In this document: one piece after another, positions 46,662 to 57,193 of the stretch
How positions within the stretch are numbered: the stretch's first letter is position 1
Layout of the letters: the number at the start of each line of letters is the position of its first letter
Source: Uranotaenia lowii
Lineage: Eukaryota > Arthropoda > Insecta > Diptera > Culicidae
Assembly: GCF_029784155.1 (NCBI RefSeq)
Contig: NC_073692.1
Span: 434,473,228-434,537,227 of the forward strand
Length of the DNA stretch: 64,000 nt
Direction: 5' to 3'
The notes under the pieces: generated by a model
Told to the model about the DNA's origin: nothing
What the model saw: only the letters and a program-made list of their open reading frames with translations
The model's database searches: none
Position numbers and translations under genes: made by a program

Positions 46662-47550
46662 TCAGATTGGCTTCTTCCCTTTCTCGTTCTTGTCTTTGGG
46701 GTTGTGGTTGTTGTTGTTGAATTTGTTGTTGTTGTCCTTCGGCAATGTTTGCCATGTGTGGACCGTTTCGACCTCTTCGATTATTCCCTCTTTGGTTTTG
46801 GTTGCTATGGTTATTACCATAGTTGTTATTGTTGGAACCACGGTTGTAGTTGGTATAATTGTTACCTCTTCCACGGTATCCATTATTCCCTCTGTAGGAA
46901 CCATGTCCTCTAGGGTGGCCTCTGCCTCTCCATTGATTTTGTCCATTGCCTCTATATGACGGTTTTCCGGTTGTGCACCAGAGTGCCATTAGAGTGTCAA
47001 CACAGTTTTCCTGATGGGGTGTTGCTTGACACTCCAGAGCATCTGAAACCGCTTTGTTTAAAGTTGTCGGGTTTCGTGCTCTTAATAAAAATTTTACTGA
47101 TGGATCTTTAAGCCCATCAACAAATGCGCGCACAGCAACCGTTTCTACCAGGTTGCTGGCGGCTGACTCGCTGGCAAACGTTCCTTGCGAAACGTAAGCA
47201 GCGGCCAATTTGGACGATAATTTTGTGATTTCGTCTCCGAAATCAGTTAGTGTCTTGTTGCTTTGGCGTTTGGAAAGCATCTCACTTTCCACCGCCTTCG
47301 GAGTGAGCTTGACTCCGAATTTTTGTTTCAATGCCTCAATGGCGGCATCGACGGTTGCAACACTGTCGAATGCCCCACGGGCAGTTCCGGTCAATGTAAT
47401 TTTCAGAAATTTTATCAGCTCTGCGGGAGGTACTCCTTCCGCATAGTCTTTTAAAAGTTCTATACTTTCGATGTAGCTCTGCAGGTTAACTGCGGAACCA
47501 TCGAAAGGTTTTACTACCTTTAAAGCTATGTTTAAGTCTAGCTTAGCCAT
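46645..47550 (-). CDS. gag: Gypsy-type Gag with Arg/Gly-rich C-terminus
   Basis: The frame opens at 47649. The likely start is the ATG at 47550 (MAKLDLNIALKVVKPFDGS), giving about 301 residues. The first 200 residues resemble a capsid-type Gag (FDGSAVNLQSYIESIELL, LTDFGDEITKLSSKL). The C-terminus has no CCHC knuckle. Instead it is rich in RG, GY and N (WRGRGHPRGHG, GYRGRGNNY), then a Gln tract and an acidic tail ending NLIDLFR. This suggests RNA binding by an RGG-like region. Gag overlaps pol by 17 bp in a different frame (46661-46645). Confidence 0.85.
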   Translation of the reverse strand: MAKLDLNIALKVVKPFDGSAVNLQSYIESIELLKDYAEGVPPAELIKFLKITLTGTARGAFDSVATVDAAIEALKQKFGVKLTPKAVESEMLSKRQSNKTLTDFGDEITKLSSKLAAAYVSQGTFASESAASNLVETVAVRAFVDGLKDPSVKFLLRARNPTTLNKAVSDALECQATPHQENCVDTLMALWCTTGKPSYRGNGQNQWRGRGHPRGHGSYRGNNGYRGRGNNYTNYNRGSNNNNYGNNHSNQNQRGNNRRGRNGPHMANIAEGQQQQIQQQQPQPQRQEREREEANLIDLFR

Positions 47551-47858
47551 TTTGGATGGTATACCACTTAAAACATTTTTTTTCCGAAGTTCCATGAAAT
47601 AGTACTTATACTTGTTCCTGAACAATGTTTTAGTAACATTAAACCTCAATAACCTCTAGTTTCGGTGAAGTTTCTTTTCCCTTAATAGTGCACATCAGTT
47701 TCTTGAGACTATTTTTAAAGTTAAATATTTGTTAGAAATTGTTAAATTTACTCTCATTACTCATTATTCCGTTTTTTTTTCCTGGTTTGTAGCGGTTCCT
47801 AAAAATTTTTGAACTCTAGGTTACTAACTTGTTTTGTATAACTATTTATTTTAGATAC

Positions 47859-48161
47859 TTAGCTTATATGTTTCATAGATGTAGGTAATGGTTTCCCAAC
47901 GTTCCATGTGAGGATCATTTCCAGTTCATCTTTCAGGTTGGTCAGGACGTTCCTCTGCTTCCTAGCGTGGTGGTTCTCTACAGATGCTCCTGTGGCCATA
48001 TCGAAAATGTTATTCACCAGCCTGATGTACGCATTTACTTCCTGTTGAGTGAACGGATCTTCCTTCAGCCGTAGCATTAGTTGTTCCCTTATCGCTTCCA
48101 GTTGTTGCTTGCATATTTTAATCAGAATTTCGTTCTGTTCGTAGTTTGTTGTTGTACTCAT
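47859..48161 (-). CDS. Small leader ORF of the LTR element, 100 aa, unknown
   Basis: Lies between the 5' LTR and gag. It starts MSTTTNYEQNEILIKICK and contains a predicted helical, Lys/Glu-rich middle (QQLEAIREQLMLRLKED, ARKQRNVLTNLKDELE). No known domain was recognised. Placement and an intact frame in an otherwise young element suggest it may be a real accessory product. I have an unverified recollection that extra small leader ORFs occur in Drosophila 412/mdg1-type elements. Confidence 0.5.
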   Translation of the reverse strand: MSTTTNYEQNEILIKICKQQLEAIREQLMLRLKEDPFTQQEVNAYIRLVNNIFDMATGASVENHHARKQRNVLTNLKDELEMILTWNVGKPLPTSMKHIS

Positions 48162-48247
48162 TGTTCATTGATTGTCTTTTGTTTCTGACTCACTAGATTA
48201 GCACACTTCTTTTCCCCGTTAACATTTTTTTTTTTTTTTTTTACTTT

Positions 48248-48460
48248 TTAAGGTGTTGCCGATAAGTTGTTCATTTGGATCGCACGAGTGGCTACTCGTT
48301 CCGTTTGTTGGCGGTGTAGTTTTATTATCACCTTAACTGAAATATATCCGATAGCGGCTGCCGCAATCGCACACAGTGCCACTGTTTGGGCTACTTGATT
48401 TTGCTCGCACGCACTGTTCGTCACCGGCGCGACGATTTCGTCCGCGCTGAACCATCCCAT
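48248..48460 (-). CDS. Small leader ORF with one membrane segment, 70 aa, unknown
   Basis: The first ORF after the 5' LTR. It starts MGWFSADEIVAPVTNSACEQ and carries a hydrophobic stretch of about 20 residues (VALCAIAAAAIGYISVKVII), then a basic, Gln/Arg-rich tail. This predicts a single-pass membrane protein; the Met-Gly start invites, but does not prove, N-myristoylation. There is no similarity I can name. A poly(T) run on the plus strand lies just downstream (48227-48241). Confidence 0.5.
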   Translation of the reverse strand: MGWFSADEIVAPVTNSACEQNQVAQTVALCAIAAAAIGYISVKVIIKLHRQQTERVATRAIQMNNLSATP

Positions 48461-48569
48461 TGTAAAGTGCTAGTTGAGTTTTTGTACTTTTTAAGGGAAT
48501 ATTTTTTGACACTTGCACTTTTAACTAGTTTTACTTTTCCGAACGTCGCGTGTCACCAAGTAATAAAAA

Positions 48570-48585
48570 CCGGGCAGGATCGCCA
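48570..48585 (-). other. Primer-binding site
   Basis: TGGCGATCCTGCCCGG on the minus strand directly follows the 5' LTR, starting with TGG as expected for pairing to a tRNA CCA end. The tRNA species was not identified. Confidence 0.65.
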
Positions 48586-48861
48586 TGAACTATTTCCCAT
48601 TCGAAAGGCCCTGTGATATCTGTTAATTGAATAAAAATACGTGTGCTGTCGTTCGTGTGTCACTTAAGACTAATCTATTTGCTACTTTCTTTACAGTGCT
48701 GCGTGCGGTGACCGACCGAACATAGTACAGTCCGAAAGTGCGGAGTCAGCGTCTTGCGCTGAGCCCTCACATTGGACTTTGTTCGATATACAGTTTGTTT
48801 ATGCTTTGCATGCATAAACGAACTGTAATATTGATAAATACAATGTTGCGGGTCCACCACA
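48586..48861 (-). repeat. 5' LTR
   Basis: Same sequence as 42712-42987; ends abut the CTAA target duplication and the primer-binding site. Confidence 0.95.
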
Positions 48862-49023
48862 CTAAAACTAATCGCAACGATTCATCTAAAAAACTTGTCA
48901 TCTGATCATATCCCTCCCCACATCTGCATCAAAATGGTTTTGTTAAGATGCAGAGGTGACCTCGGTCCTAAAGTATAAGTCTATATTCTTTTATGTTTTT
49001 CTGTTATTTTCCTTTTTACAGTA

Positions 49024-49992
49024 AAGCTTAGTTCTTTTAGAAATGGGACACTTTCATTTGCCAATAGCTCGTTAACTGGTTATTGGATATTGAAAATTTT
49101 GACAGCATTTTGTTGCCTGTAAAAAGTACTATTCGACCTATTTTTTTCAAAATTTAATATTTACGCGTTTTTGAGATATGTACGATGCAAGAGAAAAAGA
49201 AAAAAATAATTTTGCACAGTTTCCTTGAAAATACGTCATTATCAAATTGATAGCTGACAAAACCGTTGATTATTCAAAGAATTACTGAGTTTCTGTGGTG
49301 GATAAGTATGCAAACACTGTCAATAATGTCCACAAAGTTCAAATCAAGCATTGGAGAGAAGCACATGATCGGCAACAACGGTTCAGGCTCATCAAGGAAG
49401 TCGAGTCTCATACCAGCATTTTTAATTTTCAATAAACGAAAAACTAAGGGTAGATCGCTGAAACGTCCAAAACAATTTTCTCCGATAAGCTGAAAGTGTT
49501 GCCTAGTGATGACTCATTGAAATCCAACCTCAAACAACCATTTTTTGATAGTTCCAAAGCTCTTAAGCTGAAAAACCGGTACCGAAAAAAAACGTTCAAA
49601 AATGTGGTCAAAAATATTCAAATTTGTTCATTTCGAAACAACTGTATCCACTAAAATGCTTCCAGTTTCCAGTGTCCAGAGAAGAATTGGACCAAAAAGT
49701 ATCAGAAATTGAAGAAGGAGGGTGAAGCTACCTAAAATATAAATTTTACGAAGTATAAGTTGGAGAAACTGATCAATACCATGACTGAAAAAAGTGTGCG
49801 CCGGCCAATGGGAGATACCACGAATAAAGTAGAAATTTCTTTAACAAAAAACGGTAAATATTTTTTTTCAAATTTTTTCATAAAAGTTCATAACATTACC
49901 TTCTTTTTCTTCATAGAAAGTATTTCGTTCAAACGAATGGTTTTTTAGATACAGGCATTCGTAAATGTCCCATTTCTAAAAGAACTAAGCTT
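49024..49992. mobile_element. Decayed Tc1/mariner- or pogo-like element with 27-bp inverted ends
   Basis: Left AAGCTTAGTTCTTTTAGAAA and its following ATGGGACA are matched at the right by TGTCCCAT and TTTCTAAAAGAACTAAGCTT. TA lies immediately outside both ends (49022-49023, 49993-49994). The inside holds only short frames (for example 49266-49493) without a recognisable catalytic domain, so the transposase is lost or badly decayed. Confidence 0.8.
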
Positions 49993-50303
49993 TAAGTGAT
50001 AAAAGAATAGTACCACTACGTGTTTTGCAAACATATGAATGACTGGAAATCACCAAAATTTTCTTTCACAGTTTGTTTAAAATTGTTTAACGGATAAATC
50101 AAGCATAAGTTCACATTTTTTGGACGAAGTAATTTGTGTTGAGGAATGAAATATGAAAAAAGGGTGCGAAATAAGAATGGTATCACTGGAGTTTTCAACA
50201 TACATCAAGATTATTTCCTAAGATAAACTGTGTAAAAGTGAAATATGATGCTTCTACGAACTATTCTAATAGATAACTGCATTTTTAGGTGTTTTCTATT
50301 TTT

Positions 50304-51125
50304 CCAAAGGTTCTCAAGGGGGTTTTAAGAGATGCTCCTCTAGCGATTAAGATTTTGATATATGATCTACATATAATACTTTACCAAACTGCTTATTTCC
50401 TTCATTAACATTTATTAACATTACCTAAAATGATGGAACATGGATTCTAGGCTTAATTTGAATCTTAAAAATAGGCTCTCACTATCTGGCATTGAAAGGA
50501 ATTGATACCCATTTTAAGATATTCGGAATTAATTAGGGGTGCTGGATGATTTTGGTCAAGAAATAGTACTTGGTATCGTGTGAACGTCTTAGATCACTTA
50601 AAAGTGAATTTCTTGCTCCGATAATCAGAAAAATGTTGTATTTTTCGATGGAGCTTGATAAATCAGATGGCTGGCAGTATTATTGGTATGATTTGCATTT
50701 GAATCGAAAGTGGAGTTGAGCAAGAACTTTGGCGGTTGAATATTCTTGTGCTGATGATTTTTTGCGAATCCGGAAAAGTTTTCCTGCAGCGTGAACTACA
50801 ACAAAAATGTGTTGAAAAACTACCTTGAAATGGATATGGACCTAAATAAACCCCAAAAATCAATATTGAGACTTATTTTGGTTCTAACTGCAAGAAATTA
50901 ATGCCATTTACGACAGGAAACTGGAAAAAAGTGTGGTTTACTGAAAAAAAAAACAAAGTTTTTGAACTTCAACCTATTTTATCTGTTTCAAAAATAACCC
51001 AAAATGTTTGTTTCATCATTTCACGTCATGTTAATGAAGGAAGTAAGCAGTTTGGTAAAGTATTATAGATAAAATATTAAGTTCCATCTCTTAAAAACCC
51101 CTTTAAAACCTTTGGAATGCTGGAA
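50304..51125. mobile_element. Foldback element with about 180-bp arms
   Basis: Left 50304-50490 and right 50940-51125 are diverged reverse complements. They pair CCAAAGG / CCTTTGG at the outside, TACTTTACCAAACTGCTTA / TAAGCAGTTTGGTAAAGTA, and CTTCATTAACAT / ATGTTAATGAAG. The centre of about 450 bp is noncoding. Confidence 0.7.
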
Positions 51126-51164
51126 TACGCCTTAAAATGCAGAGATCTATTCAAATAAATAGTT

Positions 51165-52324
51165 TGTTGAATCTCAACATCAATGGTCACCCTGAATCGA
51201 ACGTCACAGTCGTCGATGGGTTACCCTTTGTATTATACCCATTTTTGTTGAGTGCTTATTGTTGCCACTTTTCTAGCCTTTTCCCGTTAAACTTCTGTAT
51301 TTACGCGGGAAAAGTTGTAATGAATGATGAAGATTAAATAAACGCTCTCTTTTTAAGTCTACCGTTAACGAGACGAGTTGTCTTTCATTTAAACCCCGAA
51401 ATCTTATCCTTGAAAAGGTCTGGAAATTAACATTGGTGCCGTGACCAGGATTTGGTGGTTTTTGCTGGAGTACATGGTCCTGACACATCAGCATTATGCC
51501 ACCATCCTACCGATTGGTCCAACCCTAGATTCATCACGCTACCATGGCCAGAATTCATTCCCGAGGAATATAACGTCAACGCTACCAAAACGTCAAGCTG
51601 CCCTGGCAAGTGGCCCTGGTCCTCAATCCGATACGTTTTTGCCTAACTGAGCGCCGATCCAAGGCCCGTGTTACCCAAGTAAAGTATCCCAGTTCCCGAT
51701 TAGTTATTCGACCCAGTTGGATAGCCCTGATTCCAACAACATCCAACTGGGCATCTTCCTTACTGACTTTCCGGTTAGTACCTACTAGCTACCAAAGTTC
51801 TCTACTGGCACTTCGGGAGTTACTGCACTTATCATGTATGATTCTGAGCCACCATTGTCGAATTTTAATCCAACGACGATCCCAATATCCTGTCATCAAG
51901 TGATACAGCTCTTGTACCCGATAAGTGATCCGGCTCGATGGGTGGTACTGATTCCAAAATCAGCCATTCGAGCACCTGCCGTACTGACCGTCCGGTCAGT
52001 GCTGCTAGCTCTCAAGTACATTGCAAGTACTTTGGAGCTAATGTGCCGATCACTGATCACTTTGGCCGAAAGATGACAATCCAGTTCAACACACATTCCA
52101 AAGTCGATGTCCAGGAACAGCCGAGAGTTCGAAGTCGATCCGCATCCAGATGTAATCCCGAATCCAATGCACCCGTTCCAGTCCAGCTCACAACGAACTT
52201 GTCCAGCTCACAACGAACTTGTGAAATTAAGTACATCAAATTCCGAACAATAAGTGAGATCCAAATCCAAACCAAAACAACTCTGGCCAGTATGTTGAAT
52301 CTCAACATCAATGGTCACCCTGAA
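51165..52324 (+). mobile_element. BEL/Pao LTR element fragment A (5' LTR, primer site, leader, stub of second LTR)
   Basis: An LTR of 268 bp (51165-51432) starts TGTTGAATCTCAACATCAAT and ends AAATTAACA. It is followed by the primer-binding site TTGGTGCCGTGACCAGGAT typical of BEL/Pao elements. About 860 bp of noncoding leader follows. The first 32 bp of the LTR then recur at 52293-52324 and stop. Gag and pol are absent. Confidence 0.7.
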
Positions 52325-52402
52325 ATAGTAACGGTTCAGGGGGTTATGCATATACTTTCGTGACGTTCCTCACAGAGTGACCAAAACAAATGAAACTAAA
52401 CA

Positions 52403-53373
52403 TTCCGGCCACCTAAAACAATTGGCGGCCCTAGTTTTGTTTTGGCCTCACGTCACGATCTTGAAGCACAGCTTAAAACTATTCTTCCACCAACTTTTAG
52501 CGCAAGTTTTTATCGTTAAAAGTTTCAAAAAATTCTACGAAATTGGATCTTACAGGCTGGGTCACAAAAACTGGACGATGAACTATAGAAACGTCGGCAC
52601 AGGTAGGTAGGTTGTATGATCAGCAGCTTGCCTCTGGATTCGGGTCACATATGGATGATAGTTTGGACTATCGGAACAACAGGAGTGCTAGCCGGACAGC
52701 AAGCACTGCGGGTATCCAGATGGCTGGTATTCAACCTGAATACCACTGCTTTTCGGGATGACGTTTCGGGACGGTTCGAAGTACTGGGAAATAGCTACGG
52801 ACGGACACTGACTGGCAGTCAGTACCGCAGGATCCCGGATGGCTGATGCTGGGCTGTCAACATCAGTACTCCCATTCGGGTTACATGGTCGATCCGTAGG
52901 CTCAATGTTCAGGAGGGTGGGTAGGGTCATTGTTGATGGAAGCCAAATCTTCATGTCGGGCGGGTTTTTGCTTGATATGGTACACTACATTCAACGGGTT
53001 TGATTGCAGATCGGGATGGGTAACTGGGGGGCTTAGATCGTCGATGTTCAGGGCCCAACGTTGGTCAATGTACAGACAGGTACGGCGAATATAGTTCGGC
53101 AAAAAATTTACCCAGGGCAGGATTGCTTAACGCTGGACAGGAGTGAGAAGCTCCTGGCGAAAGTCTCCTGCATCCTGGTCACGGCACCAATGTTTCGTCA
53201 GACCATTTTCTGACTTTTCGGTAGGGAAATAAGAAACAACTTTCCTGTATGAAAACTGATACTGAAGAGAACTTTTTATTCCATCGTCATTTTACATTAC
53301 AGCTTTTCCCGCGCAAAGTACAATAAATTAACGGCTAAAACAATCAAATTGGCAACATTCAGCAACATTCACA
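52403..53373 (-). mobile_element. BEL/Pao LTR element fragment B (opposite orientation)
   Basis: On the minus strand an LTR of 183 bp (53373-53191) starts TGTGAATGTTGC and ends ACGAAACA. It is followed by the primer site TTGGTGCCGTGACCAGGAT (53190-53172) and a leader related to that of fragment A (GTACTGACTGCCAGTCAGTG against GTACTGACCGTCCGGTCAGT). The two fragments thus face each other. A 78-bp direct repeat, ATAGTAACGGTTCAGGGGG and onward, lies at 52325-52402 and 53375-53451. Confidence 0.65.
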
Positions 53374-53715
53374 ATAGTAACGGTTCAGGGGGTTATGCAT
53401 ATACTTTCTTGACGTTCCTCACAGAGTGACCAAAACAAATGGAACTAAACAAACATTATTATCAACATTTTCACAATTTAAAACCTTAATAAATAATCTT
53501 GATTTCTTGATGAAAAACATAAGTGGTACTATTCTTATTTCGCACTTTTTTCATATTTTTGGTCCTCAATGCTTCATCCAAAAAAGTAAACTTAAGCTTG
53601 ATTTATCCGTTTAACAATTTAAAACGAGTTTTGCAAGAAATTTTTTGTGATTTTCAATCATTAATATTTTTATAAGCAAAACACATAGTGGTACTATTTT
53701 TGTTTCGCTCCCTGT

Positions 53716-54296
53716 ATCAATTGACTACTAGGACGTGGCCGGCGCCGTTATTGAAGTTTAAAGTGAGAGCATTAGTTTCTAAAACATTACATGCAATTTT
53801 TCAACTTTAATTTTATTCAATATTGATTTATTGATTTCAAATATTAATTTTCTAGAAGCTTATATTGGTAATTGAAAAAATTTCATCCGAACGTTACATC
53901 ACAATAAGAGTTGCTACAGAAAAGTTATTATGTTGTTGTTATTTTTCTGCAACTTGGGTCGAATCAAGATTAAGCATCTACCTACTATTTGGTGTTTGTT
54001 TCTATTGGCTGCAAAGTAAGTAAAAACTTGATCTTCACGAACAATCCCAACTTTTCTTAAAACTTGAATGATGAGCTGTTATTCACGTTAACAACTTATT
54101 TACAAAGCAAACGAGCCCTCAAATGAATTAAACAGAAAAGCACTAGATTAACTGATAACGGTTCAAATGATCAAGAGAGCTTTTTTAAAATGAATATTCT
54201 TCATCATTTGTGCAAAAGGTCCTCAGAATATTTTTTATTATCAGCAACCTCAATCAGTCTCAGCAAATTGTATTGAAGGATGATGAAAAAGCCAGT
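53716..54296. other. Unassigned AT-rich DNA upstream of the 54.4-kb gene
   Basis: No repeat or gene recognised. A TATATA with a TTCAGT initiator-like motif occurs at about 54298-54318. Confidence 0.4.
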
Positions 54297-54398
54297 CTAT
54301 ATATTGTTTGCTTTCAGTATTATTTCTTTCATTCGCGAAGAATCAGTTGTTCAAGTTAAATGTTATTTGTTGGCAATCTCTCCTAAAATAAATTAAAA

Positions 54399-55305
54399 AT
54401 GGTTCGACCTGAACTGATTTTTCTACTTGTTTTAGTACTGGGATGTAAGTGATTGAATTTAGCTCTATTGAATTAGACAACTAAAGTGTTTTCTATATTT
54501 ATTTAAAAGTGGCATCCGCGAGCTCCCTCGATAATGAAATATCAGAAGAAACGAAAGGATCTCAGGAAAATCTGACCATCATCCAGAAGTTTTGTATCAG
54601 GGAATCGGGCTCCGACGTCGGCTATCAGAAATATCGTTCCACTCTCGGAGATCTCGACTCGTGTATCAAGAACAATAACAATTCCTTGGACATCTCATTG
54701 AACTTCGAATCACTCACCGTAGAACGAATCAAATCGTACGTAGAGTTTAAATGTATCGTTTTGCCTTAACATTTATTTCGGAATTTAATAAAAATGCTCT
54801 TTCCAGGCTTTGTCCAGTGTTGAAGTCCAGAAGTGCTTGTTTTGACGGTTTTGCTGAAGCGACCAGCAAGTGCGTTACGGATATGATGCTCAGCTAGGTA
54901 TGCAAATAGGTAACGATGTCATCAATAGCTTGAACAATCTGATGTGTGGTGATGCAGCTATCGTGGAAGGTAATTAATCTATTGTTTTTTTCTTTCTAAA
55001 AGAGATTTAACATAAAAAACTATACGATACTCTCAGAAATGGTCCAGCCTCCTTTCATTCGATGTGCCAAACGATTGTGGGATGAACTCGATGATTGCAG
55101 TGGTCCCAGTTTAAATCCGAAGGACAGAAGATATGATAACGTGTGCGGCATCTACGTGTTGGGTCGAAAATGTTTGCAGAAAAAAGTGAACGACTGTGGA
55201 ACTCCAGGTGTCATGAAGCTAGTGGATGCTGTCTTGAAACCAACTATACAGTACGCAGAATGTGAAAACCCTTTAAATAATAATGGATTTAAAAATTTGG
55301 ATTGA
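54399..55305 (+). pseudogene. DUF1397-type secreted protein gene with one-base frameshift in exon 3
   Basis: Exons 54399-54444 (signal peptide MVRPELIFLLVLVLG), 54510-54735, 54807-54969 and 55037-55305 have the same boundaries and phases as the sister genes. Exon 2 carries FCIRESGSDVGYQKY and exon 4 RCAKRLWDELDDCSGP, VCGIY, KCLQKK and DCGTPGVMKLVDAV. Exon 3 is 163 nt instead of 164. One base is missing right after the conserved AEATSKC cysteine, and the reading frame then hits TAG within about eight codons. Downstream residues stay recognisable in the next frame (NSLNNLMCGD), so decay is recent or the deletion is a sequencing error. Otherwise closest to the 40.5-kb gene. Confidence 0.75.
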
Positions 55306-56157
55306 ATTGTTTACTATTTTGAACTATTCATGATATAAAATGTTTGTTAAAAGCTATTTGTATCACTTATTTTGACTTTAATCAAGGTAATACTTTCAAT
55401 AAAAAAAATCAATGCAAAAGTGTGTTTGTATGTTTGAATCTATGTATGTATGGTTCCCCCATCGGTAGTAAAGTCCAGCCTATGTCTGTGTGGCTTGGCC
55501 TTCGAATTGCTTCTCAGGCTTCCATGGCCGATGGTTCGTCAAGTGAAAGTACAACCTTCAGAAACCTACAATTTTATCATGATTTTTCTAGTTTTTTCTT
55601 GATTATTTTATATTATCTTGCGTAAAATTTACTTTTACCTTTTTGAGAATTTATTTGTTTTGTTTAATTTCTTATTTTTTGATTTATGTATCTGGTGTTT
55701 TCCTTTTTTTTTATGTTTTTATTAATTAATCATTAATACACCAGATTTGTTTGTGATAATTTTTCTAAATTTTTTTTCGACGCGACATTCCCCAGATTTT
55801 TGTCTGGTGGAAAAATGACTTTCTGGAATTTTCAGCTTATTTGATTATAGCACAAGCTGGCGCAATCGGTTTCAATTTTGTACGGAGATTCTCAGCGAAG
55901 TGTTTCAAAATTTAACATACTTTAACTCTTAATGCTCTGAAATATGCTTCCTGCGTGCTTTCTATCTCGGAATGGCAGAATTTATAGCATTTATCACACT
56001 GACATGACACTTAGTACAAAAATTCAATTATTTTCTGTCTAATTTATTTTGTCAGATTTGTAGGTTTGCAATACCGACGGCAGGTGGCGAACCTGAAAAA
56101 TGTGACAAAAAATTCGCTGTAGGGAAAATGTACCTGTTTAGCCTGATTTTATCGTTG
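55306..56157. other. Unassigned AT-rich DNA
   Basis: No gene or bounded repeat was recognised. T-rich tracts are frequent. Confidence 0.4.
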
Positions 56158-56165
56158 GACATGCC

Positions 56166-56631
56166 TAAGGTTGCCAGAAACTTTTTCAGTACGTATCCGG
56201 ACCGGACAATCCGGGCAATTTTTATTGAAAAACTTAGCAAAATCCGGGTATTTCTTTTCTGAATTGACGATCAAATATCCGGGCAATATTATATCAAAAT
56301 TCAAAAATTACTCACAAAAATTAAAATAACAAAATAAAAAAAAAATTTCATCAAAATTCACGAACGGATTTTGAATTGTATTGTATTTTTAAACTTTTCA
56401 TGATTATTTTTGCAAAATCTGCTCAAAAAACTTGGTTCGGTGGCTAAATAAAAAAATTAAGGTACAATTAATTTTTTGTTGTTTGATTTGCCAAATAAAG
56501 TGAAAAAATCCGGGCAATATCCGGGCATTTTTTAATAAAATCCGGACCACCGGGCAGGGCCGGACTGTTCCCAAATTCTATATCAAATATCCGGGCGAAC
56601 CCGGATAAAACCGGGCAATCTGGCAACCTTA
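56166..56631. mobile_element. Non-autonomous hAT element, CCGGGCAAT family, best copy
   Basis: Inverted ends TAAGGTTGCCAGA and TCTGGCAACCTTA are flanked by 8-mers GACATGCC (56158-56165) and AACATGCC (56632-56639), a 7/8 match. Subterminal regions contain repeated ATCCGGGCAAT motifs in both orientations, and the centre is AT-rich. No transposase. Related fragments are at 9160 and 19880. Confidence 0.8.
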
Positions 56632-56639
56632 AACATGCC

Positions 56640-57190
56640 TGGGATAGCATTTCTTCGAATCGATCGATGCGCACTTTGGAATGGATATTGCGTACTGTTG
56701 GAAAAATTATCCAGAAGACGAAATCGAGTGTCCAGTCAGTATAGTTAGTGTTTATAGTTCAAAGCTAAAGCTAAAAAGCATTTTAAAAATTTATTTATTG
56801 AACACATAGAGCCCAATCACTCAAAATGGAGATCCTGTATTCAATCAAAAACCTATTCTAAGCCCAACTCATTAATTTTTCTTGCCCAGCAAAGCTTATT
56901 TCAGAAGCAGAAACAGAAACAGATCAACACATTCGTTAAAAGCTAATTTTAGGCAGCAGTTAAACCAAACCCACAAGCTTCCAGGAGTAGCTTTTGTTTT
57001 TAAATTATTTCACACACATCCGTCTACGCGTTTAACACATTTTGTTAATAATTTTTCACAAAGTTCCAATTTGAATGAAGCAATAATTGATAATTTTCAC
57101 TGGAACAATAAAAAAACACGTGCATGCCATCGGTTCACCGCCTACTCCGCAAACTCGAGCCGCGTTGCAATTTCGTATCGTTTTACAATT
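56640..57190. other. Unassigned DNA
   Basis: A 114-codon frame at 56882-57226 has no recognisable motif and runs into the next MITE, so it is not called. Confidence 0.4.
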
Positions 57191-57193
57191 TTA

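Larger units (their letters stand above)
42712..48861 (-). mobile_element. Complete Ty3/gypsy-type LTR retrotransposon, 6.15 kb
   Basis: LTRs of 276 bp (42712-42987 and 48586-48861) appear identical. They begin TGTGGTGGACC and end AATAGTTCA in element orientation. A 4-bp target duplication CTAA lies at 42708-42711 and 48862-48865. In element order it holds a primer-binding site, two small leader ORFs, gag, pol (protease, RT, RNase H, integrase), a polypurine tract and the 3' LTR. No env frame was found. Identical LTRs and unbroken frames suggest a recent insertion that may still be capable of movement. Confidence 0.95.
49995..53715. mobile_element. Inverted-repeat pair enclosing nested elements (outer arms)
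   Basis: The arm 49995-50215 and the arm 53490-53715 are diverged reverse complements. Shared landmarks are AATAGTACCACTA / TAGTGGTACTATT at the outside, AACGGATAAATCAAGC / GCTTGATTTATCCGTT in the middle and ATCAAGATTATT / AATAATCTTGAT at the inside. They bracket a second foldback and two BEL/Pao fragments. They may be the ends of one old element split by later insertions. Confidence 0.65.
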
